Assembly (NCBI GenBank): GCA_947627385.1
Contig: CANQVV010000004.1
Location: 1 to 37,134, forward strand
Origin: an uncultured Bacilli bacterium
GTDB taxonomy: Bacteria; Bacillota_I; Bacilli_A; RF39; UBA660
Direction of reading: 5' to 3'
Length of the DNA: 37,134 nucleotides
A model generated the notes under the pieces. The model ran no database searches. It was not told where the DNA came from and was given only the letters and a program-made list of their open reading frames with translations. Both the position numbers and the translations under genes were made by a program. This document shows positions 10,461 through 19,162 of the stretch, piece by piece. The number at the start of each line of letters is the position of its first letter. Positions within the stretch are counted from its first letter, which is position 1.

Positions 10461-10494
10461 AAAAAAAAATAACCATTCTGATAAAATGATTATT
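10461..10494 (-). terminator. Rho-independent terminator, minus strand
   Basis: 10-bp stem (10468-10477 / 10485-10494, one G-U), 7-nt loop, followed on minus strand by a long T run. Confidence 0.7.
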
Positions 10495-10519
10495 TCTAGT
10501 TTAAATAACTTTGTCACAT

Positions 10520-10627
10520 TCATTTAAAATTACTCTCCATAATTTTAAATATTGACCAAATATTATCAGTATTTGGTGTGACTTGCTTATCTTTTGAGTT
10601 TTCTTTCTCTAAAACATATGTCCTTAC
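10520..10627 (-). pseudogene. Possible C-terminal remnant of a decayed gene
   Basis: Open frame VRTYVLEKENSKDKQVTPNTDNIWSIFKIMESNFK* without a start codon, directly upstream of the terminator at 10461-10494. Confidence 0.3.
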
Positions 10628-10775
10628 TTAGCGCAGATAAGATTATTTTTCAATAATTTATTTTGCTTAAAATATATTTTTCACACATATCAACATTATT
10701 ACTTTTACATAATAACTACTTAATATGATTACTCAATATATTCTATCTACTAAGTACTTATATTATATGCAATAT

Positions 10776-10833
10776 ATTATATTTTGTCAACCTATATTAA
10801 AAAATTTTTCACATATTTTGACAAAATATAATT
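10776..10833. repeat. Perfect 15-bp inverted repeat, 28-bp spacer
   Basis: ATTATATTTTGTCAA (10776-10790) and TTGACAAAATATAAT (10819-10833). Confidence 0.85.
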
Positions 10834-10843
10834 TTTTTATTGC

Positions 10844-10873
10844 AAAAAAACAGAGATGGATTACTCCATCTCC
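10844..10873 (-). terminator. Rho-independent terminator of the 10919..12349 gene
   Basis: GAGATGGA/TCCATCTC 8-bp stem, 4-nt loop, then T run on minus strand. Confidence 0.85.
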
Positions 10874-10918
10874 TAAGGATTGTTTGCTCTATTTTTACGT
10901 CTTCGTTGACGAGTTGTT

Positions 10919-12349
10919 TTAATTTACTATTCGATATGGATCTGTTTCTATTCCACTTCCTTCCATTTCAACAGTATTTAAAACGTAGAATACTGGAAGA
11001 TGCGAATAACCTTGGATGTAAACCATAGAACCAACAACATCCGTTTCTAAGGCCACCCCAGACCCATCCCAACTTGCAATACAAGGCAAACTATTATCAC
11101 CCGGAAAAGGAAGAGCTATATTTGGACAACTAGTCATAGTTGATAATGACTTACTTGCTAGTGTAAGTATCCAAGAATTACCTAAATCACTACTTCCTGG
11201 AATACCTCTTGTATTATCATTTAATCCATCGAAATAGGTAAAATATAAATCATGTATATATGGTAATCCTATTTTTGCTGTTACTTCATCTGTTTCTTTA
11301 TTCCATGTATATGTTCCTTCTACATAAGATCCTGTTATCTTATCTAAATATATGTATTTTGTTTCTCTATTTCCAGTTTCTACTTTATACATTTCATATC
11401 CATTATAGTCAAATAATTCTATACTATTTCCATACATCCACTCATGACTAGATATTTTGCTATACCACTCACTTGTCTTTTTCATATATGGATATTCATT
11501 GGTATAACTATCTACAAAAATATTTGTATTAGAATTATAATCATTATTTGTGCCATTAGATGATGATTGACCACTACCAATAATATTTCCATTACTAAGC
11601 CCATTTAATCTTTTATATATTACACTTTCTGGCCATGTCTCTAATCCGTTTTCAGCTGTTCCAAATAATACACCTGTGCCATCAATACCATATTGTTTAA
11701 ACCAACTAAATACAGTATTACCTTGTTCAACAATTGGCGTTTGCTTAATTAATTTCATTTCACCTTCTTCGGTGATTCCTATTATTCGGTACATATAATG
11801 ATCTTCATCACCTATACAGGTTACTTTATTATCGGTTCCAAAACATATATAATTATTATTTACTAATTCACTTGTTCCTTGATATCTATACATATCTCCT
11901 TGGTCTGCGTTCGGACTTAAACTATTTGGTTTACTTGCTACTATATCTAAGGCATTTATTGTTTTCTTTTTATCAAAATATAATGTACAATATACTGTTT
12001 TATTACTTTTTATGGTTACTGTACTGCCATTTATCGATAGTACACTACCTGGTATTACTATTGCTCCACTTCCATCACTACATTTACTATTATTAACATT
12101 TAAAACATATTTATTATTTACTGCATCTATTATTGAACCATTATATTCTTTATAACTATCAGTATCACTATCACGATACATTATCCCAAATTCTTGTTTC
12201 CCTATTTCATTTACACTAGGTATACTATTATCATTATCATCTTTATTTTTTAAACTTATTATATTTTTAAAAATAAGTGGTATTAATATTATTTCTATTA
12301 TTACTCCTAGTACTATTAGTTCTTTATGATATTTACTAATAATTTTCAT
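10919..12349 (-). CDS. Membrane-anchored/secreted surface protein of unknown function
   Basis: N-terminal TM segment, extracellular-type composition, ICFGTDNKVTC..YRIIGI block, C-terminal GSGIETDPYRI motif. Confidence 0.7.
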   Translation of the reverse strand: MKIISKYHKELIVLGVIIEIILIPLIFKNIISLKNKDDNDNSIPSVNEIGKQEFGIMYRDSDTDSYKEYNGSIIDAVNNKYVLNVNNSKCSDGSGAIVIPGSVLSINGSTVTIKSNKTVYCTLYFDKKKTINALDIVASKPNSLSPNADQGDMYRYQGTSELVNNNYICFGTDNKVTCIGDEDHYMYRIIGITEEGEMKLIKQTPIVEQGNTVFSWFKQYGIDGTGVLFGTAENGLETWPESVIYKRLNGLSNGNIIGSGQSSSNGTNNDYNSNTNIFVDSYTNEYPYMKKTSEWYSKISSHEWMYGNSIELFDYNGYEMYKVETGNRETKYIYLDKITGSYVEGTYTWNKETDEVTAKIGLPYIHDLYFTYFDGLNDNTRGIPGSSDLGNSWILTLASKSLSTMTSCPNIALPFPGDNSLPCIASWDGSGVALETDVVGSMVYIQGYSHLPVFYVLNTVEMEGSGIETDPYRIVN

Positions 12350-12437
12350 ATTATGCAGCCTCCTATATCGTAATATATTATGAGTTTCAATATAATTATA
12401 CTAGTAAAATGTTACGATGTCAATGAGGTAATAAAAT

Positions 12438-12656
12438 ATGAAAATAAAAGTTAATGATTATAAGACTAATGAAGTATTCAAATTTATTAGACAAGGATTA
12501 AATTTAACCCAAGAAGAACTAGCTAAAAAAATAAAAATTAGTAAAAGTTCTATTGAAAAATATGAATATGGTACAGTTAATTATACTTTTGAAACATTAG
12601 TTAAAATAGCTAATGCCTATGATTTAGAAATAACTATTGAAAAAAAAGACAAATAA
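12438..12656 (+). CDS. XRE-family HTH transcriptional regulator
   Basis: RQGLNLTQEELAKKIKISKSSIEKYEYGTVNYTFETLVKIANAY. Confidence 0.92.
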   Translation: MKIKVNDYKTNEVFKFIRQGLNLTQEELAKKIKISKSSIEKYEYGTVNYTFETLVKIANAYDLEITIEKKDK

Positions 12657-12679
12657 AAAAGGTTTTAAAAACCTTTTTT
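12655..12679. terminator. Bidirectional terminator between XRE gene and yqeY
   Basis: AAAAAAGGTTTT-A-AAAACCTTTTTT palindrome between convergent genes. Confidence 0.85.
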
Positions 12680-12688
12680 ATTTGTAAT

Positions 12689-13126
12689 TTAACTATTTAA
12701 TTTTTGTTTTACAATAGCACTTACTTTACTCATATCAACATTACTAAGTTTTTCAGAAACAAATTTCATAATTAAACCCATTTCTTTCATACTTGTTGGC
12801 TTAATTTCTTGGAATGCTTCATCAATTACTTTATTGATTTCATCATCACTAGCTTCTTCTGGCAAGTAAACACTCAATATTTCAATTTCTTTATTTAAAT
12901 CATTTACAACTTCATCTTTACCATAACTTTGATATTCTTTAATTGAGTCATTTCTTTGTTTAACTTGTCTTTTAATAACTGTAATAACTACATCATCAGT
13001 TAATTCTTTTTTATTATTTAATGCCTCTAATTGTAAAGCACTTTTTAACATTCTCAGAACTGAAAGTTTAAATTTATCTCCACTTTTTAAAGCCGAAGTT
13101 AAATCTTTATTAATTTGTTCTAACAT
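12689..13126 (-). CDS. yqeY: GatB/YqeY domain protein
   Basis: INKDLTSALKSGDKFKLSVLRMLKSALQ ... VIKRQVKQRNDSIKEY; adjacent to rpsU as in many Bacillota. Confidence 0.95.
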   Translation of the reverse strand: MLEQINKDLTSALKSGDKFKLSVLRMLKSALQLEALNNKKELTDDVVITVIKRQVKQRNDSIKEYQSYGKDEVVNDLNKEIEILSVYLPEEASDDEINKVIDEAFQEIKPTSMKEMGLIMKFVSEKLSNVDMSKVSAIVKQKLNS

Positions 13127-13139
13127 TTAAAATCCTCCT

Positions 13140-13322
13140 TTAATTATGATTTCTCTTATGTGAATTTTTAATGCCTTCTTCTTTTTTTATTCTTCTTTCA
13201 ACTCCTGGTTTAATATGAAATTTTTTCTTTTTAAGTGCTGAAGGGACACCACTTCTGGCAACTTTTACTTTTAATTTTCTTAAAGCTTTATCAATATCAC
13301 CATTTACTACAACCTTTGTCAT
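13140..13322 (-). CDS. rpsU: 30S ribosomal protein S21
   Basis: MTKVVVNGDIDKALRKLKVKVARSGVPSALKKKKFHIKPGVERRIKKEE. Confidence 0.93.
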   Translation of the reverse strand: MTKVVVNGDIDKALRKLKVKVARSGVPSALKKKKFHIKPGVERRIKKEEGIKNSHKRNHN

Positions 13323-13354
13323 ATTCGCCCTCCCTTCACCATTTGTCTTAAAAT

Positions 13355-13383
13355 ATTATAACACTTTGAATACTATTTGACAA
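13355..13383 (-). promoter_or_regulatory. Sigma-A-type promoter for rpsU-yqeY
   Basis: Minus strand TTGTCA - 17 bp - TATAAT. Confidence 0.7.
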
Positions 13384-13425
13384 CAAAAATCCAAATAATT
13401 GTAAATTTAATCGTCAATATTTAGT

Positions 13426-13581
13426 TTATTGACAATAATTTTTAGTTACTATCCGTTTAATAGAACTACCAAGAGAACGACCATAATTAAAAATTGCATC
13501 CATTAATTTAGTAATTGCTTCGATTATAGCTCCACTGGCTGCTCCACCTTTAACACATAATAACTCTTCATCACTTAACAT
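13426..13581 (-). CDS. Double-glycine-leader bacteriocin-like precursor peptide B (51 aa)
   Basis: Own translation: MLSDEELLCVKGG|AASGAIIEAITKLMDAIFNYGRSLGSSIKRIVTKNYCQ*. GG leader, GxxxG (GRSLG), clustered with C39 ABC transporter. Not in the supplied ORF track. Confidence 0.85.
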   Translation of the reverse strand: MLSDEELLCVKGGAASGAIIEAITKLMDAIFNYGRSLGSSIKRIVTKNYCQ

Positions 13582-13592
13582 AAATACTACAC

Positions 13593-13748
13593 CTACTTTC
13601 TACATGCATTAGGATTTAAATAGCCATCAATTAATCCTACTATAAAAACACCTATACCTGATATTATACCAGTGATGAGGGAGGCCAACCCAAAACTGAC
13701 AGCCCCTCCTTTTACTTCTAACATTTCAGCATCATTTAACTTATTCAT
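13593..13748 (-). CDS. Double-glycine-leader bacteriocin-like precursor peptide A (51 aa)
   Basis: Own translation: MNKLNDAEMLEVKGG|AVSFGLASLITGIISGIGVFIVGLIDGYLNPNACRK*. GG leader, GxxxG (GIISG), preceded by GGAGG RBS. Not in the supplied ORF track. Confidence 0.88.
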   Translation of the reverse strand: MNKLNDAEMLEVKGGAVSFGLASLITGIISGIGVFIVGLIDGYLNPNACRK

Positions 13749-13761
13749 TTATATTACCTCC

Positions 13762-14178
13762 TTACTTAAATAATTCATAAATAAATGCTATAAATTTTTG
13801 TTTATGATAGTAAAACTCCACTAAACCAACTTCATTATCATAAACATTGCCATCGATAGTTAAATAAATTTTTTGCCATATATTATTATCAATAATTTCA
13901 TATTCACCATAAGAATCTATTTGATAACCTACTTCTTTACCATTAAATGTCATATTATCACTATTCTTTAATTTATCAGAGAGTGTCCTTTCTACTTGAA
14001 TAGTTAATATACCATTTTGATAAATACCATAAGTACTATATTTATGACTGACTGTAACAAAACAAGAAATAATTAAAATTACTATAATACAGAACACAAT
14101 TATGAAAGGAAATGAAATAATAATTTTTGAAAAAGCTAAATTTTTTAATTTATCATAGTTAATTTTAAAGTATTTCAT
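13762..14178 (-). CDS. Bacteriocin export accessory-like membrane protein (reduced HlyD-like?)
   Basis: Single N-terminal TM, extracellular C-terminus, overlaps transporter gene, immediately upstream of the peptides. Confidence 0.55.
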   Translation of the reverse strand: MKYFKINYDKLKNLAFSKIIISFPFIIVFCIIVILIISCFVTVSHKYSTYGIYQNGILTIQVERTLSDKLKNSDNMTFNGKEVGYQIDSYGEYEIIDNNIWQKIYLTIDGNVYDNEVGLVEFYYHKQKFIAFIYELFK

Positions 14179-16219
14179 TAGTAACTCCTATATTAATTAT
14201 TTTATCAAAAACTCTATTTTGATTTTTATGAGAAATATAGATAATAGTTTTTTCTTGAAAATATTTACGAATATTTTTAATTATTTTACTTTCTAATCCT
14301 TTATCTACTTCACTTAGAGCTTCATCTAATATAATAATATTAGCATTATTTAAAAGACCTCTTGCTAAAATAATTCTTTGCATCTCACCTCCGGAAATAT
14401 TTTTAGAATTAGCTTCAATTAAAGAATCAAAACGCATATTTTTATTTTTAACAATACTTTCTATTTCACATATTTTTACTATATCTTGAAAATTTTGATC
14501 ATCTACTTTTCGACCTATTAAAATATTATCTTTTATAGTTCCAGTAAATAATTGTTCACTTTGAGATATATATAATATATTACTTCTAATAGTTTTAATA
14601 CTTAAATCTTTTATATTGTGATTATCAATAATTATATCTCCTTTAAAGTTATCATTTTCTAAACATAATAATTTACAAATAGTACTTTTCCCAACACCTG
14701 ATGGACCATTTAATAAAATATGTTCTCCCTCCTTTATTTCCATATTAAAATTATTTAATATATTATGGTAATTGTTGTAAGAATAAGATACATTGTTAAA
14801 GATAATATTGCCTTTTAAATTTAGACAAATATCAGAATTATTTTCCTCATCAATATTAATAAATTCACTTATTTTGTTAAAAGAGGCTTTAATAAAGTTA
14901 TATTTAGGAAGTAAATTAATAATATTTTTAATATTATCTATACAATAAGCTAATATAATATTAAAAGTAAATAAATCTATTATTGATAAATTATTATTTA
15001 AAATATTATAAAAGCCATAGGAATTTATTAAAAATAAAGATAATTCTAAAATAAAATCTTTCCCTAAGTTAGTAATATTAAAGAATTTAATAAATTCATA
15101 ATTATTATATAAATATTTTGCTAAATAATTTTCAAACTTATTTAAAATATTCTCTTTAATATTTAAGTGTTTTATACTATCAATCATAGTAATATTTTCC
15201 ACAGTTAAAGTATTAAAATCAGTTTGATAATTAATATTTTCTAAAACTTTTTTATATATAATTTTACTAATAAATATCCCATATATAATGTAAATAAGAA
15301 TACTAATTAATAATATATAAAATAATTTATTATTAATTATATACAAAATAGCCATCGATACTAGCATCATAAGTGAGTCTAGAAAACAAGAAACAAAAAT
15401 ATCTGAAAATAAATTTTTAATATTTGCTAGTTCATTTATTCTTGTCACGATTTCCCCAGTACTTCTACTTTTAATGCTTTTTAAAGGAAGGGAAAATAAA
15501 TGTCTTAAAAATTCTGGATATAAATACACATCTACTAAATTACTTAAATGATTTTCAAAATATTCTCTTATAAATAAGAATAATATTTTAAGTAAAGTAA
15601 TTAGGCAAAAACCAATAATTAAATATTTTAATAGATAGTGATTAAAATTTAATAAATTACTACCTACTTTTAAATAATAACTACTGACAATTGCTAAGAT
15701 AGTCCAAATTATACTAGTAAAAATTATTTTTATAATTAGAAACTTTTCCTTACTCAATATTTTTAAAAATAATTTTCCAATAGTTATACCTTTGTCTAGT
15801 TTAATAACTTTATCTCTCGGATATGCTAAAATAATATGACCAGTAAATAATTTATTAAACTTAGTTAAAGTCATTTTAGTATTACCGATACCTGGATCCA
15901 TTAAATATACTATATCGTTACTTATTTCTTTAACTACGACAAAGTGTTCTAAACCATTATCTAGTTCTAAATGGGCAATTAATGGAAATTTTAATTCTAT
16001 TTTGTTTAAGTCATACTCCAAAACCCCGATTGAATCAAATCCCCATTTTTGAAAAGCCTTAACAATTTGATAGGCATTGGTACCATTACTATCAGTGCAA
16101 GTATCTTCTCTCAGTTTTTCAAGTGATACATAGCCACCATAGTAAATAAATATCCATTGCATACAACTAACACCACAATCTTTTAAATCATGTTGCTTAA
16201 CTGCTTTAATTTTTTTCAA
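14165..16219 (-). CDS. Peptidase C39-containing bacteriocin processing/export ABC transporter
   Basis: N-terminal KQHDLKDCGVSCMQWIFIYYGGYVSLEKLR (C39 Cys), GLEHFVVV.. His region, 6-TM region, Walker A LNGPSGVGKST, ISGGEMQRIILARGLL signature. Confidence 0.96.
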   Translation of the reverse strand: MKKIKAVKQHDLKDCGVSCMQWIFIYYGGYVSLEKLREDTCTDSNGTNAYQIVKAFQKWGFDSIGVLEYDLNKIELKFPLIAHLELDNGLEHFVVVKEISNDIVYLMDPGIGNTKMTLTKFNKLFTGHIILAYPRDKVIKLDKGITIGKLFLKILSKEKFLIIKIIFTSIIWTILAIVSSYYLKVGSNLLNFNHYLLKYLIIGFCLITLLKILFLFIREYFENHLSNLVDVYLYPEFLRHLFSLPLKSIKSRSTGEIVTRINELANIKNLFSDIFVSCFLDSLMMLVSMAILYIINNKLFYILLISILIYIIYGIFISKIIYKKVLENINYQTDFNTLTVENITMIDSIKHLNIKENILNKFENYLAKYLYNNYEFIKFFNITNLGKDFILELSLFLINSYGFYNILNNNLSIIDLFTFNIILAYCIDNIKNIINLLPKYNFIKASFNKISEFINIDEENNSDICLNLKGNIIFNNVSYSYNNYHNILNNFNMEIKEGEHILLNGPSGVGKSTICKLLCLENDNFKGDIIIDNHNIKDLSIKTIRSNILYISQSEQLFTGTIKDNILIGRKVDDQNFQDIVKICEIESIVKNKNMRFDSLIEANSKNISGGEMQRIILARGLLNNANIIILDEALSEVDKGLESKIIKNIRKYFQEKTIIYISHKNQNRVFDKIINIGVTNEIL

Positions 16220-16352
16220 CCAAATTTTCCTCCCTTCACTTTATATTTACGCTTTTTTATCTTCATTTCCTTTTTTTTATGAAAAATTTTTTAAAAAATT
16301 GCATTTTTTTTAAATACCATCATAATATTTACTAGCAATAGGAGCGATTATA

Positions 16353-16847
16353 ATGATTAATAAACAAAATTTATGGTTTGTAACTTTATTTTCTTTAATA
16401 TTAATTTTAGGAATCTATTATATTAGTATTGATGATGAAGTAGCTAGTGTCTTAAAAAAAGAAGAAGAAAGTACCAATAACGCCGTTATTGAAATAACCG
16501 AAAATGATGCCTTAGTAGCCTTAGAAGTAGAAAATGATGAAGAAAAACAATCTTTAATGGCTGAATATCAAGAAGTGTTATTAGATACTGAAAGTACATT
16601 AGCTGAAAAAAATAATGCTTATGAAAGTTTACAAAAATTAAACAACTCCAAAGCATTAGAAAATAAAATAAAAGATATGATAAAAACTAAATTTAATTTA
16701 GATGCATTTGCCAAAATCAAAGATAAAACAATTAGTATTGTGGTAGCTAGTAAAGAACATAATACGGAAAAAGCTAATAAAATAATTCGCAGTGTTCAAG
16801 AATTATTTGATGATGAAATGTACATTACAGTAAAATTTAATGCTTAA
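16353..16847 (+). CDS. SpoIIIAH-like protein
   Basis: N-terminal MINKQNLWFVTLFSLILILGIYYI, acidic coiled region and C-terminal ring-building-like domain. Confidence 0.8.
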   Translation: MINKQNLWFVTLFSLILILGIYYISIDDEVASVLKKEEESTNNAVIEITENDALVALEVENDEEKQSLMAEYQEVLLDTESTLAEKNNAYESLQKLNNSKALENKIKDMIKTKFNLDAFAKIKDKTISIVVASKEHNTEKANKIIRSVQELFDDEMYITVKFNA

Positions 16848-16865
16848 AAAAACGATAACTTCTAT

Positions 16866-17594
16866 TTAGTTATCATTTTTTATTTTTGTTACACTTTTTA
16901 AATTAATATCATTTTTATGTTCTTTATAATATTCTGGATTTAACCAAATATTTTTAAAATTTTGCCAATTATTTTCATAATTTATTGTATCTTTCTTAAC
17001 CTTTATTTCTTTTTCATTAAAAGCATCTTTATTTATTGGCTTGAATATTTCTAATATATAACTAATTAATGTTAATATTTCCATAATAATTGTTGGTAAA
17101 AGCAAACTAAAATATAAGGAATTTTTATTTAAACTATTCAAATAATTGATAATATTTATTGGTAAAATAGTAAAATTATTTATATCACTAACTATGAAAG
17201 CTAAAACAACTGATAAAGCTAAAAACCATACTTTTAATTTACCAACTTTATTTGATTGAACATTTAACTTATGTCTATATTTAGCAATTTGGACAAATAC
17301 AATTAAAATTTCAAAAAATATTGGAATAATTGCATAAGGAGTTATTAAATATAAAATAATAAAATTAATTACTGTTAAAAGTTTATCAGCAAAACCATCA
17401 AATAAGGCACCAAAAAAAGTTGAGGCTTTTAACGTTCTTGCTAGTATACCATCAATACTATCTGTCAAATAACAAATTAATGATACTAATCCAGCATATA
17501 TTCCTCCATAGGTTTTATATATTGGTACTAAAATAATAGTTCCAATTATTCTAATAAAAGTTATAGTATTGATAAGAATTAATTTAAATACCAT
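16866..17594 (-). CDS. CDP-alcohol phosphatidyltransferase family protein (PgsA-like)
   Basis: DSIDGILARTLKASTFFGALFDGFADK matches D..DG..AR...G...D...D. Confidence 0.92.
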   Translation of the reverse strand: MVFKLILINTITFIRIIGTIILVPIYKTYGGIYAGLVSLICYLTDSIDGILARTLKASTFFGALFDGFADKLLTVINFIILYLITPYAIIPIFFEILIVFVQIAKYRHKLNVQSNKVGKLKVWFLALSVVLAFIVSDINNFTILPINIINYLNSLNKNSLYFSLLLPTIIMEILTLISYILEIFKPINKDAFNEKEIKVKKDTINYENNWQNFKNIWLNPEYYKEHKNDINLKSVTKIKNDN

Positions 17595-17604
17595 TGCCCA
17601 CCTC

Positions 17605-18201
17605 TTAATAATTAATTTCCTTAATAGCGTTTATATCACTAAATTCTAAATGATAATAATCATTATTCATAGTTATTTCAATTTTAGTTATTTGTTTTTC
17701 ATCACTATAAATTGTTATATTTTTATCACTTAAATAATAATTATATGTTTCATCAGTATTATAAGGTGTTATATCTTTAATTAAAGATTTTATATTATTG
17801 ACATCTAATAATGTACTATCAAGATTAGTATATAAATTATCTATTTGAAATAAACCACCATCTTTAACTTCATAAGTATAACCATTTTCTTTAAAATAAT
17901 TAATATTTAAATCACCTTGAATTTTAGTTCCAGCTTCTCGATCATCCATTTTCATACCAGTATAAGTTATAATTTCATTATTAATATTTATTTCATAATT
18001 ATATCTATAATTATTATTTAATTGAGATAATTTTTCAGCATAAGTTATCTCTTTTACTGATTCTTCAACATTTTCTGATTTATCATTATAATTATTTTTA
18101 TGACCACTTACTTTAATAATTACCACCATTGCTATAATAAATATTAACCAAATAGCAAGTCTAATATAAGAACTCGTTTTATCCTTTACTTCTTCTTCCA
18201 T
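17605..18201 (-). CDS. Hypothetical membrane-anchored protein
   Basis: Intact ORF, one N-terminal TM. Confidence 0.6.
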   Translation of the reverse strand: MEEEVKDKTSSYIRLAIWLIFIIAMVVIIKVSGHKNNYNDKSENVEESVKEITYAEKLSQLNNNYRYNYEININNEIITYTGMKMDDREAGTKIQGDLNINYFKENGYTYEVKDGGLFQIDNLYTNLDSTLLDVNNIKSLIKDITPYNTDETYNYYLSDKNITIYSDEKQITKIEITMNNDYYHLEFSDINAIKEINY

Positions 18202-18202
18202 C

Positions 18203-19105
18203 CTAATTACTCCTTAATCCATTTAGATAGTTTTTAATAGGCATTTCTTTTTTACCACTAGGTTTTACAATATCAAAATAAATTATGCCATCAACACAAC
18301 CAATTCCTAAACTATTTTTATCCATATATAATTTATTTATTTCACTTTTTGTATGTTGATAATGAGCTTTGATTATTTTTACCTCAATGCCATTAATAGT
18401 AGTTTTTGCAAGTGGCCAAGGACTAAATGCTCTTATTTTATTATAAATATTAACTACTTTATCATTAAAGTTTAATTCTTCCATATCCCGCTCAATCATC
18501 GGAGCATAAGAAGCAGCATCTTCATCTTGTTTAATTCTTTTTGCTTGACCATTTATTATATCATCTAAATTATCTATTAATAATTTACTACCAATTTCAC
18601 TTAATTTATCATGCAAAATACCAACATCATCATTACTATTTATAACATATTTAGAAGTTGCAATAATATCTCCGGTATCCATTCCTTCATCCATATACAT
18701 TAAAGTTACTCCTGTTGTATCTTCACCATTAAGTAGAGCCCATTGTATCGGAGCACTACCACGATATTTAGGTAAAATGGAAGCATGAATATTTATGCAT
18801 CCTAAACGGGGATAAGCAAGTATTTCCTTAGGTAATATTTTACCATAGGCACATGTAACAATTAAATCAGGTTTATAATCTAATATTTCTTGATATTCTA
18901 ATTTTAATTTATCAGGTGTTAAAACAGGAATATTATGTTCCATTGCCCACGCTTTAACAGGTGATTTTGTTAGTATTTTTTTTCTACCTACTTCGGCATC
19001 TTTTTTAGTTACTACTAAAACAACATTAACTTTATCAATTAATGCTTTTAAAGGATTGACTGCAAAATCCGGAGTTCCCATAAATACTACTCTAATTAAT
19101 GCCAT
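18203..19105 (-). CDS. fmt: Methionyl-tRNA formyltransferase
   Basis: RVVFMGTPDFAVNPLKALI, INIHASILPKYRGSAPIQWALLNGEDTTGVTLMYMDEGMDTGDII. Confidence 0.97.
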   Translation of the reverse strand: MALIRVVFMGTPDFAVNPLKALIDKVNVVLVVTKKDAEVGRKKILTKSPVKAWAMEHNIPVLTPDKLKLEYQEILDYKPDLIVTCAYGKILPKEILAYPRLGCINIHASILPKYRGSAPIQWALLNGEDTTGVTLMYMDEGMDTGDIIATSKYVINSNDDVGILHDKLSEIGSKLLIDNLDDIINGQAKRIKQDEDAASYAPMIERDMEELNFNDKVVNIYNKIRAFSPWPLAKTTINGIEVKIIKAHYQHTKSEINKLYMDKNSLGIGCVDGIIYFDIVKPSGKKEMPIKNYLNGLRSN

Positions 19106-19162
19106 ATTATCACCATACTTTTATTTTACACTAAAATTATATAAATAACTAGCCTAATTAAT

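Noticed and set aside
10876-10920. Basic tail IKTTRQRRRKNRANNP* in the +1 frame after the surface protein stop
   Set aside because: Preceded by in-frame stops (TAG TAA), so frameshift fusion is not supported; perhaps a remnant only.
10725-11028. Two small plus-strand ORFs (65 and 62 aa)
   Set aside because: One spans the terminator and both overlap the 3' end of the surface protein gene; no RBS or family.
16300-16352. Possible SigE/SigG promoter before the SpoIIIAH-like gene
   Set aside because: CATAATAT resembles a -10, but no convincing -35 at the right distance.
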